DNA of 64,000 bases from Progne subis subis (lineage: Eukaryota; Chordata; Aves; Passeriformes; Hirundinidae), in assembly GCA_022316685.1 (NCBI GenBank), contig JAKJHU010000030.1, positions 12,723,360 through 12,787,359 of the forward strand, in the 5' to 3' direction. The position numbers were made by a program, and so were the translations under genes. Of the stretch, positions 13,818 through 27,954 are shown piece by piece; the first letter of the stretch is position 1, and each line of letters starts with the position of its first letter. Below the pieces are notes generated by a model. It was not told the origin of the DNA, did no database searches, and was given only the letters and a program-made list of their open reading frames with translations.

Positions 13818-16800
13818 ATATGACCTTTTATTATTTTACTACACAAAATTATTACCAGATGCACATAAGAAAAGGCTTTTTCCTGACAGACAAGAAAATA
13901 TTATCAATATCCACAATTTCTCTTGGCCAGTATTATCAGAAATAACCTCTAGGAATGCTATCTAGCATCTTGATCACTTCTAAACATGGGCATAAAACAC
14001 AGTAAAGATGCACTGAAGTAGTCTGGCACATCATTTGAAAGTACTTGCTAGCACTATTGCAATTACTTATGTGAGATTTGCATTGCAGCAGTGTAAGAGC
14101 TAAATCCTTTATATACATATACGCTTCAAGAGCATAAAATAGGAAATCAGAGTAGCTTTTCTAACAAAATTCACTGGTCTTAAAGACTTTCACTAATAAT
14201 CGTAAAAACCATGTGTGATAATCTCAAAAGTGAAAGAAGAGAAGAAATATTCGCGTATGGTTTTTGCTTTGTGTTGCTTCACTGATTAAAACATCAATAA
14301 CACACCTCAAGCTTATCACTTACGTTCTTAGATTTCATGCTGCTCCCAAAGGTCAATGAAACTCAATTTACTGTTCTTACAAAATAATCCTTAGAATATT
14401 TAGACCAGGACTAAAAGAAAAACAACTGATAGGAGTTGTGCCAAAGGTTCTTTTGCTAAGGTTGCAAAGTTCTGCTTTGTTTGCAATCTGTTTATATATG
14501 TGGCACATTAATAGCAACAAAACCATGAGAGGAACTTCCTAATAGCTAGGAAAGTTTCAAGTTCTGCCTTGTTTCATAGTCCTACTTGCTTATGTCCACA
14601 CAGCAGCTTTAATTTTCCTGTATATTTGCATGCAGCAGCAACAATTTTGTGTTTTCATCTCCTCTTCAATTCTAAGATTTATAAATACAGGGGGGTATTC
14701 AGACTCATCCTAGAAATTATTCTTCCTTTGTACTCTATTTCACTCTCTGCAGTCAAATTCCGTCTTGCTGCCCATAACCTCTTACCTTGTCCCATCTCCA
14801 TCATGCACTCACTATCCCTGCAGGCAGCCTAAGCTTTCCTTTTTCTTTTGATACTTTGAGCTCAATCATATATTAAAGTGTATGAGATTGATAATTCCAC
14901 TGTTTCCCATTATATTGTTCACATAATTGTAACAATGGATGCAGAGGGCTGCTACATCTCTCTGAATAAAAAATACTTGCAAAGTTCCATTGTAAGATCA
15001 TCCATTTCTCATCTCTTCTGCATTAGGACAAACCGAAGCATTTGGTAAAGATGGTGAAATGGTGTAAAACCAAAATATATTTAGTTATTAATGTTACTTC
15101 TCTTAAGACTGATATCCTCTGTCCACCCTCCAAATCTAATTCAGCCATCCACTAGCTTTATTTAGATTGCACTTTCAGAGAGTTTCCTCTCAACAGCAAA
15201 AGCAGCAAACCAGTACTCTCCTTAACTACTGCCAGCATGGCAAAGTGATTAAAACAAGCCAAATTAACAAGGAAATGTTGCCAAAGAGGACAGCTCTCAC
15301 TGGTTGCTTGACCCACCAGTTCAGAGTACCCTATTGTTAATAAAAGCCAAAATGAAATCATTCAGGAGGACGAAGTCAGAGCTGAGCTGCCAACTCAGTA
15401 AAACAAAAGCAAGTAGGGGTTTGGGGCAGAAATGCACTACATCATTAAATGGGGTGCTCCATCATCAGCTTAGTTCAGCTAGGACACATGTCCACTGCAT
15501 CCCATCTCCTCTCCAGTCTTGTAGAAGCCTTTGGGACATGACAACACAACCATCTACAAATCCAGAACAAAAACCTAACCATGGAAGAGGGTTAGGGAGG
15601 AAGAAGGAAGAAGGATGAAATAAGAATTTCATCAAGAATGACCCAGTTTTATTAATTTTCAAATTCAATTTCATCTGTTCAGTTTATTTCATGGTTTTAG
15701 AAATCACATCTGCATAAAATATTGTAGAGCACCATAATAGCATGCACTCTTAGTGTGGGATTTTTTGCCCCGCAAAAGTCAGTCCTGCTCACATAACCTG
15801 ACTACACTGTACAGTATTCTTTTTGAATCAAAAGCTAAGACAACTTCCTTTTCAATTATACTTCTTTTTGGCTTATATCAGCATTCTTGTGTCCTTCGGA
15901 ATCTGGAAATCAGAGCGCGGAATAAAAGGTCAACATGAAAAAATCCAAACCGAAACAAATAAAACCCAACCAAAATTAAACAGATAGGTAGTGTCTTATA
16001 AGGTTTTCTTCACAGCAAAAGGCAGAAGGCACAGTACATACAATGAACACACTCAACTAATTGAATTTCATCTGAATTTGACAGTTTAATCAACATGCTG
16101 AACACTTACCTGACCTAAGCATTTTATCTGGCACTGTTCTTTTTTTTTCCCTTAAAAAAAAATACTCTTTAAAAACTGAGACCCTCCAATACTACATTAT
16201 TTCAACAGAGAGTAAGGGAACATGAAACAGCAGCTAGGATAAACAAAGCTGATAATTATTCAGGCAAAAAACTTTTCCAAAATAATCTGCTAACAGTCAC
16301 TATGGACCATTAACTACAGTTTGCAAGCTACAAAGTAGCCCTCCCTACAGAAAAAGAAAAAAACCCCCATGGTGACAGTTAAATAAGCATGAACCTTAAC
16401 AAGCACTTCAGATTCTTCCTCTACAGTCAAAAATAAAGGCTTCAAGAAAGCTTAGTACACTGAATAACAATCTCAGTTTTCCTCATCAACTTCACATGTT
16501 ACCACCTAGTGCTGAAATGTTAACAATTAAGCTATTTGCTCTTCAGGACAAACCTAAAAAAAATAAATGCAGAAGTTCCAACTTACTATAAGAGAAGTAA
16601 GTTTGAGACAGTCATATCTGAAGGAGAACATACTATTGTGATAGCCTTTACCTCCAGATTTTTTTTTTTCTATTCACTCAATAAGAATACTGATTATTTT
16701 AAAATACATCTTCAAACCTATCACAAGCTTTATTAAGTGGGAAGACTGTATTTTCAGCATAGGTGTGCTGAAGTTCAGTCACATCTACCCTTTAATAAAG

Positions 16801-18229
16801 AAAAGACATTCACAACATCTTTCACAATCTAAAGCATACTTCTAAGATTGAAAGCAATCAGCCTTGAATGAAAGACAGATTCATAGCAGATCTAAAACCA
16901 TTAGGTACAGACCCTACTGTTATACTTCTGTTTAAAGTAAGGAAAAAAAATGCAAAAAAAGCAGATGGTGTCTAGGTCAGCAAAGACATCAGTAGTTGAT
17001 GGATGCATTTACAGACATTAGAAGAAAAAGGAAAATTGGCAGAACATTATACCCATTTATGATATTTTCTTTGTTAAAGATAGAAAAAAGGCCTCAGGAT
17101 ATGCAGTAACTCTACCTTATTCAGTGCTGAAGGTTTTCTATTTTTAGATATGCATGTTGATACATTTAACCCTAGAAGTGCTGCTTGATGCATCATCACA
17201 ATATTAATTCCTAGACATTGGTAGAATTAGAAATATTCATTCTATCAAGTAAATCTTCTGGACATAGCCCTTACCAGTAATAACTATGATCACTGGGTAA
17301 AGAACTAGGAGGTAAGGGAGATGGAAGAATTGATGCTCCAGACCACTTAGTGACTGCTAGCAGCTGTGTGAGCAGAAATACCACGTTTACATTAGCAAAA
17401 AAGGCCAATATAACAGCTTCCTGTAACCCAAAGAGCTGCCCCTCTCCCCAGCAGCCAGGGCTGCACACTCTCCTTGCTTCTATTGCTGCAGCTCTTGAGG
17501 TTGCAAGAAGAGTCACATCTGTGAGCTGCTGAGGGACATGAGATGGGCACGGCTGCTTCTCGAAACCCACGCTGAGCTTCTCCCACTGCACACTCGCAGT
17601 CAGACTGGTGGAAAGCCCTAAGCACATTCTGCTGGTTATTCATTCTGAATCAGGCATAGGTGGTGGGGTTTAGTAGCACCACAGGGATAAGGATCAGCAT
17701 CTCCCATTTCAGGCAACAGTTTGCAAAGCAAGATTGAGTATTACATTGGTCTTAACTGTTGTAGATATTCCTGATGCAAGTGAACTCTTTGCTCTCCGTG
17801 GGGGTGTAGATAAGGAAGGACACTCCTCATCTAGGGAGGGAAAAGATACTCCTCATCTAGGCTTTAGGGGTGACAGAATCAGCTTGGCAAGTAAATAAGG
17901 ACTGAACCGACAGGCAAGAGATGGCTATGTGTCAATCTGTAGAGTCTGACAGGGATGGCACACTGAAGACAGCAGCTGGAATATTTAGAGAATAGGAAAG
18001 CATCACAAGTTTGCACAAACAGAACGAGAGACAGTTCAAGAGCTAAAGTAAGTAGAAAACCTAAGACGTAATCTCTTTTCTTTTCTTAAACTGTTGATTT
18101 GTTGATAGAATTTGATACACATGCCCATATCTCTTAAAGGGAATTTACTTGTGATGTTTCATGCCACTATCACTAATAGTATTTGTCATTTCCAAGTGTT
18201 CAGGAATGCATTTAATACAGGTAGCTCGG

Positions 18230-18680
18230 TGAGCAGCTGCAGACTGAGCTCTGGCTAGCAGGAGCCTGAGGCTGAGAACTGGAACTGAACCTTTGCACAG
18301 CAAAGGGCCCATGGATCTGTGGCACCAGCCAGGTGACTCAGAGACACGGCAGGAGCCAGTGACTCAGCAGGAAAAGCCCAGACTTTCCAGGGCTTAGACC
18401 ACAAGGATACAAAAGTCCAGGGTTTCCCTTGTTTGGGCTCCTTCCTAAGAGGCAGCAGCTCGAGTTGTTATTTTCTTATTGTACCACGATGAAATTATTT
18501 TCAGTGTCCGGATGTCTGAGACTCTGCTATGGAAAAGCCAAGGTCGAGGCAGTAAGAAACCTCGCCTGACCATCTCAGTGTGGGGGGTGTGACTGTGAAG
18601 GGGTTACGTCCCAGCTCAGGTTGTGCTAGTGTGACTCCCAGAGTGGCTCCTGGATGGTCAGATAGGAAAGTTTCCTCACC
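18230..18680 (+). mobile_element. Possible decayed LTR
   Basis: This GC-richer patch in an AT-rich intron has LTR-like order: a TATA-like GATACAAAAG at about 18407, then TTTGGGCTCCTTCCTAAGAGGCAGCAGCTCGAG, a weak polyadenylation-like GATGAAATTATT near 18488, and a conserved-looking tail with GTCTGAGACTCTGC and AAACCTCGCCTG. It resembles avian retroviral LTRs in design, but I could not define ends or a target duplication. It could instead be unique sequence. Confidence 0.3.
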
Positions 18681-20371
18681 ACAAGAGCCAAAGGCCTCAG
18701 CTGCACATCAGTACCTCCCAAATTCAAAGAAACATGCTATTGTACTTCTTCCTCACTCCGTCTGCCCTCTCACTGTGCACTTGCAATGCTTCCTTCAGTT
18801 TATGAGTCTGTCATACTTGGACATCATTCTCATTTCTGAACTAACTCTGTGAATCCCAGGAGCAGCGAATGACAATATAAAAGCACACCATCAATGTTAC
18901 TAGAAGAACAGAAGTACTAGAAGTAGGACACAGGCACTTGCAGCCCTCCCCAGGCTGAATTACTATATCAATGTTTCACTTAACGCCAGTACAGCCAAAG
19001 AAACTCCATGCCTCTTAAAAATTAGTTGGTCAAAAAAACTAAAAAAGGAAAAGGGAAGAATTTTCTCTCATTAAACACAACACTCACCTTATCTTTTGCT
19101 TGCCCCATGGATGATACATAGCATCATAGAAAATGCATGCTTTAACACTTGAGAGTTGTTTCCCTGCTCCCTGCAGTGGTACATCAGCAACACAATAATC
19201 TGCAGCTGATTGTAGAATTTAGAAAAAACCAAAACACTTCAGTCAGAAGTCCACATTCAGAAACAGCTAAAAAGAACTGATATTTGCAAAGCATGACATG
19301 AGAAAATACTGAAAACCCTCTCTGACATCAGAGATCATTAATGCTGGCATTTCTGCAGTGCCTAGAGGCCCCTCAGAGCTAAACACCAGTTTACTTCAGT
19401 CTCCATCCAACAAATACTTCCAATCAAAACCGGACGCATGACAAAACACCAGCACAAGCCTCTACCACTATCCACCATGGAAAACAGCTCAAGAATCTGT
19501 CCCACGGAGATGAATGGGAACAGCAGCAAACATGCTCCTGCATTTGTTACTCTGACAGCCTGACCTGAACAATCAATTAAACGTACACAAACATGCAAAA
19601 TTTTGTTTGCAAATTTATTCCAAATCTCAGATTTCTACTGAAACAATAGTTTTAACTGGTCCTAGTTATCAACATTCTTCTATATTCGGGTAAACTGAGC
19701 CAGACAGCAAAAGCTTCACTTCCAGAGAGGAGCACCAGGCTTCTAAAAGTCAAAGAACAGGGTAAAAATGAAACACACACTGCAATAATTTGCTTTTAAT
19801 TCAAAAGATAAGACTCTTTTTTTCAGATTACACAGTATTTGTTTGCCAGAATATAATTTTGAACATAAGCATATATATGTGAGTAGTCTATCCCAATTGT
19901 TCCAAGTATAATTTTTGAGGTAAATGCAGCTTCTGAAACAGTCTTCTAATGCAAGGTTTCACCTCCATCAGATATGGACAACCATTTCAATATCAAACAC
20001 AGAGGCTGGTTAGCTGGTAAGGTAGAGGACAAACACCAAACATCCAAACATCTAAACACTAAACCCAAGTGTCAAAACAATCCTGAAAACGTGGACAGCT
20101 TCAAGTGAGCAGTGCTCACTTCAGACCGAGCCTGATCCCTCTCTGTGCTCCTCTGAGCACGCTGACTAGATTCCACCAAATGTAAGAGGATTTTATATAC
20201 CTGGCTTACACACAGACATGTAATTTAAGTTGCTCTCAGAGCAAACTAAATTCTACCCATGGAAACTCAGGGAAAGACAGACCTCACTCTGCCCCAGGCC
20301 AACCTTTTCCAGATTCTTCTAATGAAATTCCTTCCCTTAGGGCTGATAACCCAAGAAACTCCTTCCACACA

Positions 20372-20941
20372 TGTGCTGGCTTGAAGGCAAAACCAGCAAG
20401 AGACTCCAAGTCAGAAATAACAATTTAATAGGAGAGAAAAAAAAAAATAAAATAAAACACATGCAATAGTACAAAAGATCAGTGACAGAGTCAGAATACA
20501 ACCTGAAACCATGGTGGTAGTGGTCCAGATGAAGTGGTCTCGTTGAAGCAGTGTTCCCACAGAAAGGTCTGGTAGCTCTTGTCCTCTGGGAATCCAGTGG
20601 GTAAGGCTGCCTGTGCTGTCCCAAATCCCAGATTCTATCCAGGTGGGAATGCTTGGCTCCTCCCCCTGGGTGGAGCATCTCACAATGGGCTGATCTCATT
20701 TTATCAGTCTTGCAATGGGTCCTTGATTGCCCATTAAACAGAGATAGCTCCTGCAGGGAGTTACCTATGAGTCATGCAGATGGGCATTGATGGGCCATTA
20801 ACAGAAGATAGTCTGGAGGGAGGGGGCAAGGGAAACACTGCCCAACCTAGTTTCAACAGCTCGTGTAGATGGTGATAGAATACATACTTTGGGCACATCT
20901 TACATTGTAACCTAGGACAACGCATTATCAAGGCTACCACA
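20372..20941 (-). mobile_element. ERVL-type solo LTR
   Basis: About 570 bp in minus orientation, from TGTGCTGGCTTGAAGG to GGCTACCACA on the plus strand. Read on the minus strand it has the familiar order: TCTATCACCATCTACACGAG, CTTCTGTTAATGGCCCATCA, CCACCCAGGGGGAGGAGCC, TTCCCAGAGGACAAGAGC, then CTCCTATTAAATTGTTATTT as the polyadenylation region, and a GGAGTCTCTTGCTGGTTTTG tail. I recognise this as an avian ERVL LTR family. No internal region is present. No clean target duplication could be fixed, so the right end may be 20930 instead. Confidence 0.72.
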
Positions 20942-21041
20942 GTCCCACACTCCGTTCATGACTATGACACTTCTCACTCCCAGTTCTCCACAATGATGCT
21001 ATTTTTCAAAATGAAAGGACAAAAATTCCCACTTGTAGAGA

Positions 21042-21592
21042 AAGGTGGAGGTGATTCTGCCTCTCTGCTCTGGCGAGGCCTCACCTGCAGTGCTGCATCC
21101 AGGGCTGGGGTTCCCAGCACAGAAGGACCTGGACCTGTTGAAGTGAGCCTAGAGCAGGTCACCAAGATGATTAGCAGGATGGAGCACCTCTCCAGTGAGG
21201 AAAGGTTGGGAGAATTGGGATTATTCAGCCTGAAGGGGCTGGATGACTTAATTGCAGCCTTTTAGTACCTGAAAAGAGCCGACAAGGAATATGGAAGAAA
21301 CTTTTTACAAAGACGTGTAGTGACAGGACAAGGGAAAAGGGCTTCAAATTGAAAGACAATAGTTTTAGATTAGATATTGGAAAAAATTCTTTACTGTAAG
21401 GGTGGTGAGGCACTGGAACAGGTTGTTCAGAGAAGCTGGGGATGCCCCGTCCCTGGAAGTGTTCAAGGCCAGGCTGGATGGAGCTCTGAGCAATCTGTTC
21501 TAGTGAAAGGTGTCCCTGCCCATGCCAGGGTGGCTGGAACAAGATCATCTTTATGGCTGCTTCCAAAACAAACTGTTCTGTGATTCTATAGT
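21042..21592 (+). mobile_element. CR1 LINE, 3' fragment
   Basis: This is a 5'-truncated CR1 copy in plus orientation. It begins GGTGGAGGTGATTCTGCC, passes through ATGGAGCACCTCTCCAGTGA, TTAGATTAGATATTGGAAA and TTCAAGGCCAGGCTGGATGG, and ends in the CR1-type TTCTGTGATTCTAT tail. It has small internal deletions compared with the family pattern. It sits about 100 bp after the LTR at 20372-20941. Confidence 0.85.
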
Positions 21593-24182
21593 GACTACAG
21601 CAACTGTTTCAAACACATGAGGCCGATTAATAAAATAACTTATTTTATTATTGATGAGTTATAACTCAAGCGAAATACACCATTCACAGACCAGTGGTGT
21701 CAGCAGTGGAGCATTTTCCATTTTAAAGGCTAAATTGGTTCCATAGTACATTTTATAATCCCTCTAATCATAATGCTATTATTTTCTTGACCAGGGAATT
21801 CTATATTTTCCATCTGCAACAAAGCAGCTGCATCGTTAAAATACTGCTTTATTTTTGAAGCCCTTAAAGTAGCTTCAAAATGGAAGCAGAGAGTTTGGAT
21901 GGCTTTGTGAAACAGCTTCACAATGAGGCAAGCAGCAAAACTGGCACTGTAAGTACATTATGCATCCACATGCTGTATGGAATTACTTTTTCCTCTAAAA
22001 GCCACTCCATCTTTTTATCTAAATTTCTTTTCCCCTGAAGTGAAGTTGTTTTAAATAAGATGTCTGTGGCTACATGTGCCTATAGTATTAGACATCCCAC
22101 TTATTTCTAGAATACCACAGCCTTTTACTGCTTAGGTTTGCTAATATGTACTGCAATTGCTGCTCCTTTTCACACTAGTATAATGGCAAAGAACACAAAT
22201 TTCACATTGATAGTCTTCACAGGACAACAGGAGCCAGATCAGACTGCAGTTCCCTCCTTATGCTCTCTCAGCTGCCTCTTTGTAACCATCTGCTCAAGGC
22301 AGCCCTATACCAGGCCTGTCTCTGCAGTAGAAGCCACCTCAGTGCATTTGTGCAGCTCCAAGCACACCTCAGGGTCACAGACTGCACCCCTTCCCAGAGG
22401 CCAACACCTTGATATCCTCCACATGCAAGCACTTGCATGCATGCAACTACTGAAAATGTTTTCATCCTTGACTTTTTTCTGAAAGCCACAGTCCAACTGT
22501 TGAAAAACCCAGCTGTAAAAAGCCTAATAAATTCTTCTTCCTAATATCACCTGATGGACTGAAGTCATAAATAGAGCTTGCTTGTACAGGTGAACGTCAC
22601 AAAGGCCTCTTGTTTGGTAGGTCAGTCAATAGTGTCTTTTTGAATATATTTCACCTGTTCTACTTATACCACCTAAAGAGCTAAGAATTAGTCTGAGTTC
22701 ATTACTTTGATTTCCTGTGGGGAGAAAACCAATAGGAAAATAATCCTACTTTGAGATGAGGGGCAAAGGAGAAGGAAACAAATGGTCCTTTCCACCTGTC
22801 CTTCCTTTCCTTCACTGTCCTGGACAGAGCACAACACACTAACTTGTCAAGATCTCCCACTTCCAAATGGATGCTGTCAGGGGAGATGACATTTTTCAGG
22901 ATCCCCAGGCACGCAGTCATTGTGAACAGAATGAACAGGAAAAGACAGATCTTTTATGCTGAACAGAGAAACATTGCTATAAAAAATGTGAGCCTTCATA
23001 TTAAACTATTTATAGCAAGAATGGATGATACAGCAATGGCAAAAATCACGCTACAGCAGGAATATACTTGGATTTTGAATCAGAATTTGTCCTCCAGTAG
23101 TAAACTGGCTTACAGGACCCCAACAGAGAGACGTTTCTTGTTTTTCTTGGTTCTGAGAGTGTGGATTCTGAACTAAGCAGCTGTATTTTGCACTACAGGT
23201 AGGGTTACTTCAGCACTTCATTCACTCCCGTAAAAACCCAGAATGATAAACAAAACATCACTCTCAGTGGCTTGAAATGCACAAAGTCACCCAGCACTGT
23301 TGGGTTTCACAGCTCAGGATAAGAGGTTTGTTTACTGATAGGTTCTGAAACTTCAGGCTTCAGCCAGAGGTCACAGTTTTGAATGACAGGCTGAGAGACG
23401 AAGGGATATATACACATCAAACATTTCAGCCCAATTTACATGGGTATTTATAACTATGCAGCACATGAAAAAGTGCATTGAATATGAAGATAAAAGCAGG
23501 CACACTAATTATTGTGCACTAATAATCACAGAATGAGACACTAGAAATGCACATTGTCCTGAAATGCAATTATTTCAGCTATGTGATAGTAACATTTACC
23601 AAATATTTTTAAACCCACATTCAGACACTGAGATTCTGTGATTTTTGTTAGTCATAAAGAAGACCCAATGCAGTAACTGGTGTTTTGTCACTATCACAGT
23701 CAGATTTGGGAGAGGAGGAAAAAATCACATTCACACCATATCTACTGACTTTCACCATGGTGATTTGATGTGGACATCAGTAATCTGTTAACTGCTTCTC
23801 TAGAAAAACAAGCTAAGAAAAGCAAACTATCTACCAGTAAAGTAACACTTTCCCATCTAGGGTCAGCACCTCACTCAGAAACAGAGAGAGATCTGCAATT
23901 CAAACACCCTGACACACAACGTTAAAGCAAAATCTGGAAGGAGCTGAACAGCCCAGCTGGGGTTTTGCTGAACCTTCAACAGAAAAATGTTTCTTAACTT
24001 TACTAAGTCCAATCTGGGCTCTTTTTGCCATATCCTGTGGCCACCAGAAGTCTCATAAAAGGAAGATAAAAGGAAGACAACACAAAATGGTAAAACCTCA
24101 TTGCCCCAGTTCAGAGGACACTGGTGTTTCTCAACGGCAAAAGAAGGTTAAAAAAAAAAAGTTGAGTATACGGTGGGGGGAT

Positions 24183-24305
24183 ATAGAATGGTTTGGGTTG
24201 GAAGGGACCATAATGACCATCTAGTTCTAGCCCCCTGCCATGGAATCAGATTGCTTAGAGTCTCACCCAGACTGGCCTAATACTGTCATTCTCATCCAAT
24301 CCATT
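24183..24305 (-). mobile_element. CR1 LINE, short 3' fragment
   Basis: The start TAGAATGGTTTGGGTTGGAA followed by GACCATAATGACCATCTAG is the complement of the CR1 3' end. The match fades by about 24305. It is an old, short copy. Confidence 0.7.
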
Positions 24306-27300
24306 TGATAAGCTTGACCAAAAAGGATAAACACCGTGAAGCAGAAGCCACTGATTAAAACACTGGAGAATTCTTTTAGAAAATTACTTTTCCTACTCTC
24401 TTGTTAGAGAACACTACCAGGACATTTTTTTAATTTAAATAACTGACAAAATTTTAGTATTTCTATGAATTCTATAACACCTTTATTACTCAAAGCTTTA
24501 CTCTTCTGTGCTTGGACTTTTCACCACCCTCTTGACACCCTTCACCCCTCCCAAACACTTTCTGATCAGAGCAGATCCCTCCCAGGGAAGCCAGGGGAGC
24601 TGTTTCCACTCCAGTCAGTCCTGAACTAAGCCCAGTAAGGCTGAGATGAATTCTCAACCTCTTGGTACTGAGTTCAGTCAGTCCTTCAGTGTTGTTCAAT
24701 ATAATTTTGAAAAAAGGGTTTTTTTAAGAAATCAAAAGCAACCAAAAGAACTAATGAGCTACACTGCAACAAAACACAGTCTTGTGGTGTCTATATAACG
24801 CTTATCAACAGAAGACAAGATAAAAGCTTCTCACTTCTTTTACCAGTTTCTTTTCATAGTTTTTGTGAACATTTTAAAGGACTGTTAATTTCTCTCAAGT
24901 TGGATAAAAAACCCTGCAATTGCTAGCACAACATAAAAAGCCTAACAGCAGTAGTTGCCATTAAAAAGCCTTTAGTATTTGCTATTGCTACTACCACATG
25001 ATGAGACAAAATATGTCACTAGATATGCACACCTTACTTAGGAAAGAAAATTCCCTGCATAAATAACCTCCTAATGAGCGACAGCCTAGATTTGGGTCTC
25101 ACACTCACCATCAACAAGGCTTTGTGAGTGCATCATGTGGGAGGACTTGATAGAAGTCAATACTGCTGTAAGAGATCATTTTCTGAAACTCCTTAGAAAA
25201 GCTGCCTTCTCTTAATGCCTATGCTCAGAGAAGTACAGGATTCCAAAGGTACAGCAAAACTTTTGTAAGCTTGTTTTTAATTGAACTCTACTCTGTGACT
25301 GTAGTATTAAAACCAAACAGATCAGACATAAGAGCCAGAAGTAGCATTTCAATGAAAAAAGATAAGAATTCCAGAAAACACACATAACAGTGGTTAAATA
25401 GAGGTGGTGTTAAAGAAATCATTTATATTTTTAAAATGTATATTAAAAAACCATCCTTGCTTTCTCCAGTGACTTTTACTGCTGTGTGAAAGTGACTGCT
25501 CAACTGCCTGAATTGTTTTTATATACCAGGAATGCTGAAAAATCAGTTGCTGATCAAGAAAATGTGTATATTGGTATACATAAATAACAAATAAAGCATT
25601 TTTACACTGCATATATTTTCCTTAATTTGTATTCTATCCTGTGCATTATCAGAGTCTGACTAGATTATGGACATCAGTTTAGCTATGAATAATCTTGGTG
25701 GTTTGGACTTGCTCATATTTGTAACAAGGTGGTTCCTCAGGGAACCAACTGAGGGAGACTAAGATCATTGTTCCATTTTCCATTATAATTCTACCTCAGT
25801 CAGCCTATAAATACTAGATTCCATATTCATCAGGAACTTAAAAATTAGTAATCCTTCACTGGAGCTACACTTTCTGTTGTCTGCATCCCAAATATAGAAA
25901 CAAACACTTGTACTCCCATATTTACATTACAGTAGCTGCATAAAAAGGAACTTTAAATCTGCCTGTAACCCATGAGTTACTACTGTTCTTTAATCCCACA
26001 GCTGAGGACAGAAAAGAAAGGACACATTTCATTAGAAAGGAGATTTTGTTTGTTTCTTTGAACAGCAAAACCAGATGTTTAAAGTGCTGGAAGTGATTCT
26101 GATGACAAATTAAAAAGCTGAAAGCAGGAACAAGAGCCTAGGAGGCATCTTAAATTATATTCAATATACTGCACTGCTCTGTGCAACACAGGTCTCACTA
26201 CTGTGAGGTATGTGTTAATATTAGTTTAATACATAGGACTGCAAAGAAATCCTTTTGAAAACAACTGTGCAGTGGAAATACAAAGCAAATGGCTCTGCTC
26301 ACAATGTTTTATTTACAAAACTTTCCTGAATTCCTGTTCATCTTTCCACTGTACGTATATGATTGCATGGATGAAGTTTCCTAATGGTAGCTTAATTCAA
26401 CTCTTAAAGCTACACAAGCTAAAGTCCAACTCCATATTTACATTTAGAGGACAAAGCAAAAAATATTGAAATTTAAGGCAGAGCAAGCCAGAAAAGACAG
26501 GCCATCTCAGGCTATAACATGAATCCAGATGAAAAACATCACTAAATTAATACATATATAAAAGAAAAAGTTAATAACAAGAGAGCAATAAATTTAGAAT
26601 AATAGTCCATTCCACTTGCTTGATGCTATTAGGCTAAGCTTATTCCATTAAGCAAAAATTCAGTTTGTTTGTTTTTAAATCTGAAGCGTGCCCAGTTTTC
26701 TAAATAAAGCTACTGCAATCAGATGTGGAAATTCAATAGTTGATTTCAGTACTTTGAGAGCACCACACTTCCCCTCTTCCCCAGCTATCTCCAGCAAGGA
26801 CAGCCTGCTTTATATTCATCAGTCCAACAATCATGGCTCAGACAGTGAAAACAGGCTCACTTACATTAAATCACTGATGTATTTCACTCTGATTTTTCAT
26901 TAGGATAAGTCTTTTGCAAGCAAAGACAAGTTTGATATGACTGTATTCCATATCAACTACGCACGAGCCCATTCTCAATTGGGAGCCCTATTGCACCATT
27001 TGGGTCCTTCACTCCCAAGCTCGTAACATCTCTGAGTTTAACACACTTCCTCAGCTTTCAATGCAGGGCAGATTTTCTTCTGCTGATGTTGAAACATGAG
27101 CAAGGTTAGCTTGCCTCTGTGAAAAGCTGGGCAAATGCCTTACTAGCTGAGTTTTGTCTCAAAACCCATTCAAAATGTGATGGTCTTGTTACCAAATGGA
27201 TATTCCAAAGCAGTAACCACAAACCTGTCCTTCAAGAGTTCATGACAAATCAGCAAGGTGCTTGATAATTGGCCACCAAACAGATTGCAAGTAATTGTAA

Positions 27301-27806
27301 TTTTAAGTGCTGCAAGCCTGTAATTCAGGATCTAGTTTTATGTGTTAAGTCAGAATGACATGAGCTAAACTGTATTAATTTTAAACTAGATGTTTTAGAT
27401 AAAAATTAGAATAGAGAATTCATACCAAGCCTTTATTATCGAGGCAACTGCCCAAAACATTTTATACTATTTTATCCTAAAAGTGAAATACATCACACCC
27501 CTATGTGGATTATTTTTTAGGTTTATTGTACTGTTGGATGTAGGAAATACTCTAGTCATTGAATACTTCAGTCATTGAAATAATTTCTATTGCCTTTTTG
27601 AACCTGTAAAAAAAAAAGGCACTAATTTCATTTGCTCTAATAACTCTCAAAGTGTCAGATTCAGTAAAAAATCAATTTTCCACTCTGTAGAAATTAATCC
27701 CAAACTCCTGGTTTTAGGCCTTTAAGAATCAAAAAGACTGATAAGGCTTTTAAAGAATGTTTCCTAATTATTTTATAACATTCCCTTATCTTTTCTTCGT
27801 CCCTGA

Positions 27807-27954
27807 GACCAGCATCCTTGGGTAGAGGCGCTAGTATCCTCGTGCTAGTAAGTACCAAGCTTGTGGATTCAGTCTCTATACCGGTCATTCATTTGGGAGC
27901 TGGATTTGATGATCCTTGTGGAGTCCCTCCCAACTCAGAATATTCTGTGATTCC
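27807..27954 (+). mobile_element. tRNA-Ile-derived SINE with CR1-like tail (TguSINE1-like)
   Basis: The head resembles tRNA-Ile: GTGCTAGTAAGTACCAAGC matches the anticodon-arm region (GTGCTAATAACGCCAAGG). It is followed by GTGGATTCAGTCTCTATACC, a decayed B box and T-arm, then GGTCA. The body GGATTTGATGATCCTTGTGG and the ATTCTGTGATTCC end match a CR1 3' tail. This composite is what I know as the zebra finch SINE TguSINE1, moved by CR1 machinery. The copy carries an insertion of about 11 bases in the head and many substitutions, so it is old. It is the best taxonomic marker in the window. Confidence 0.72.
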
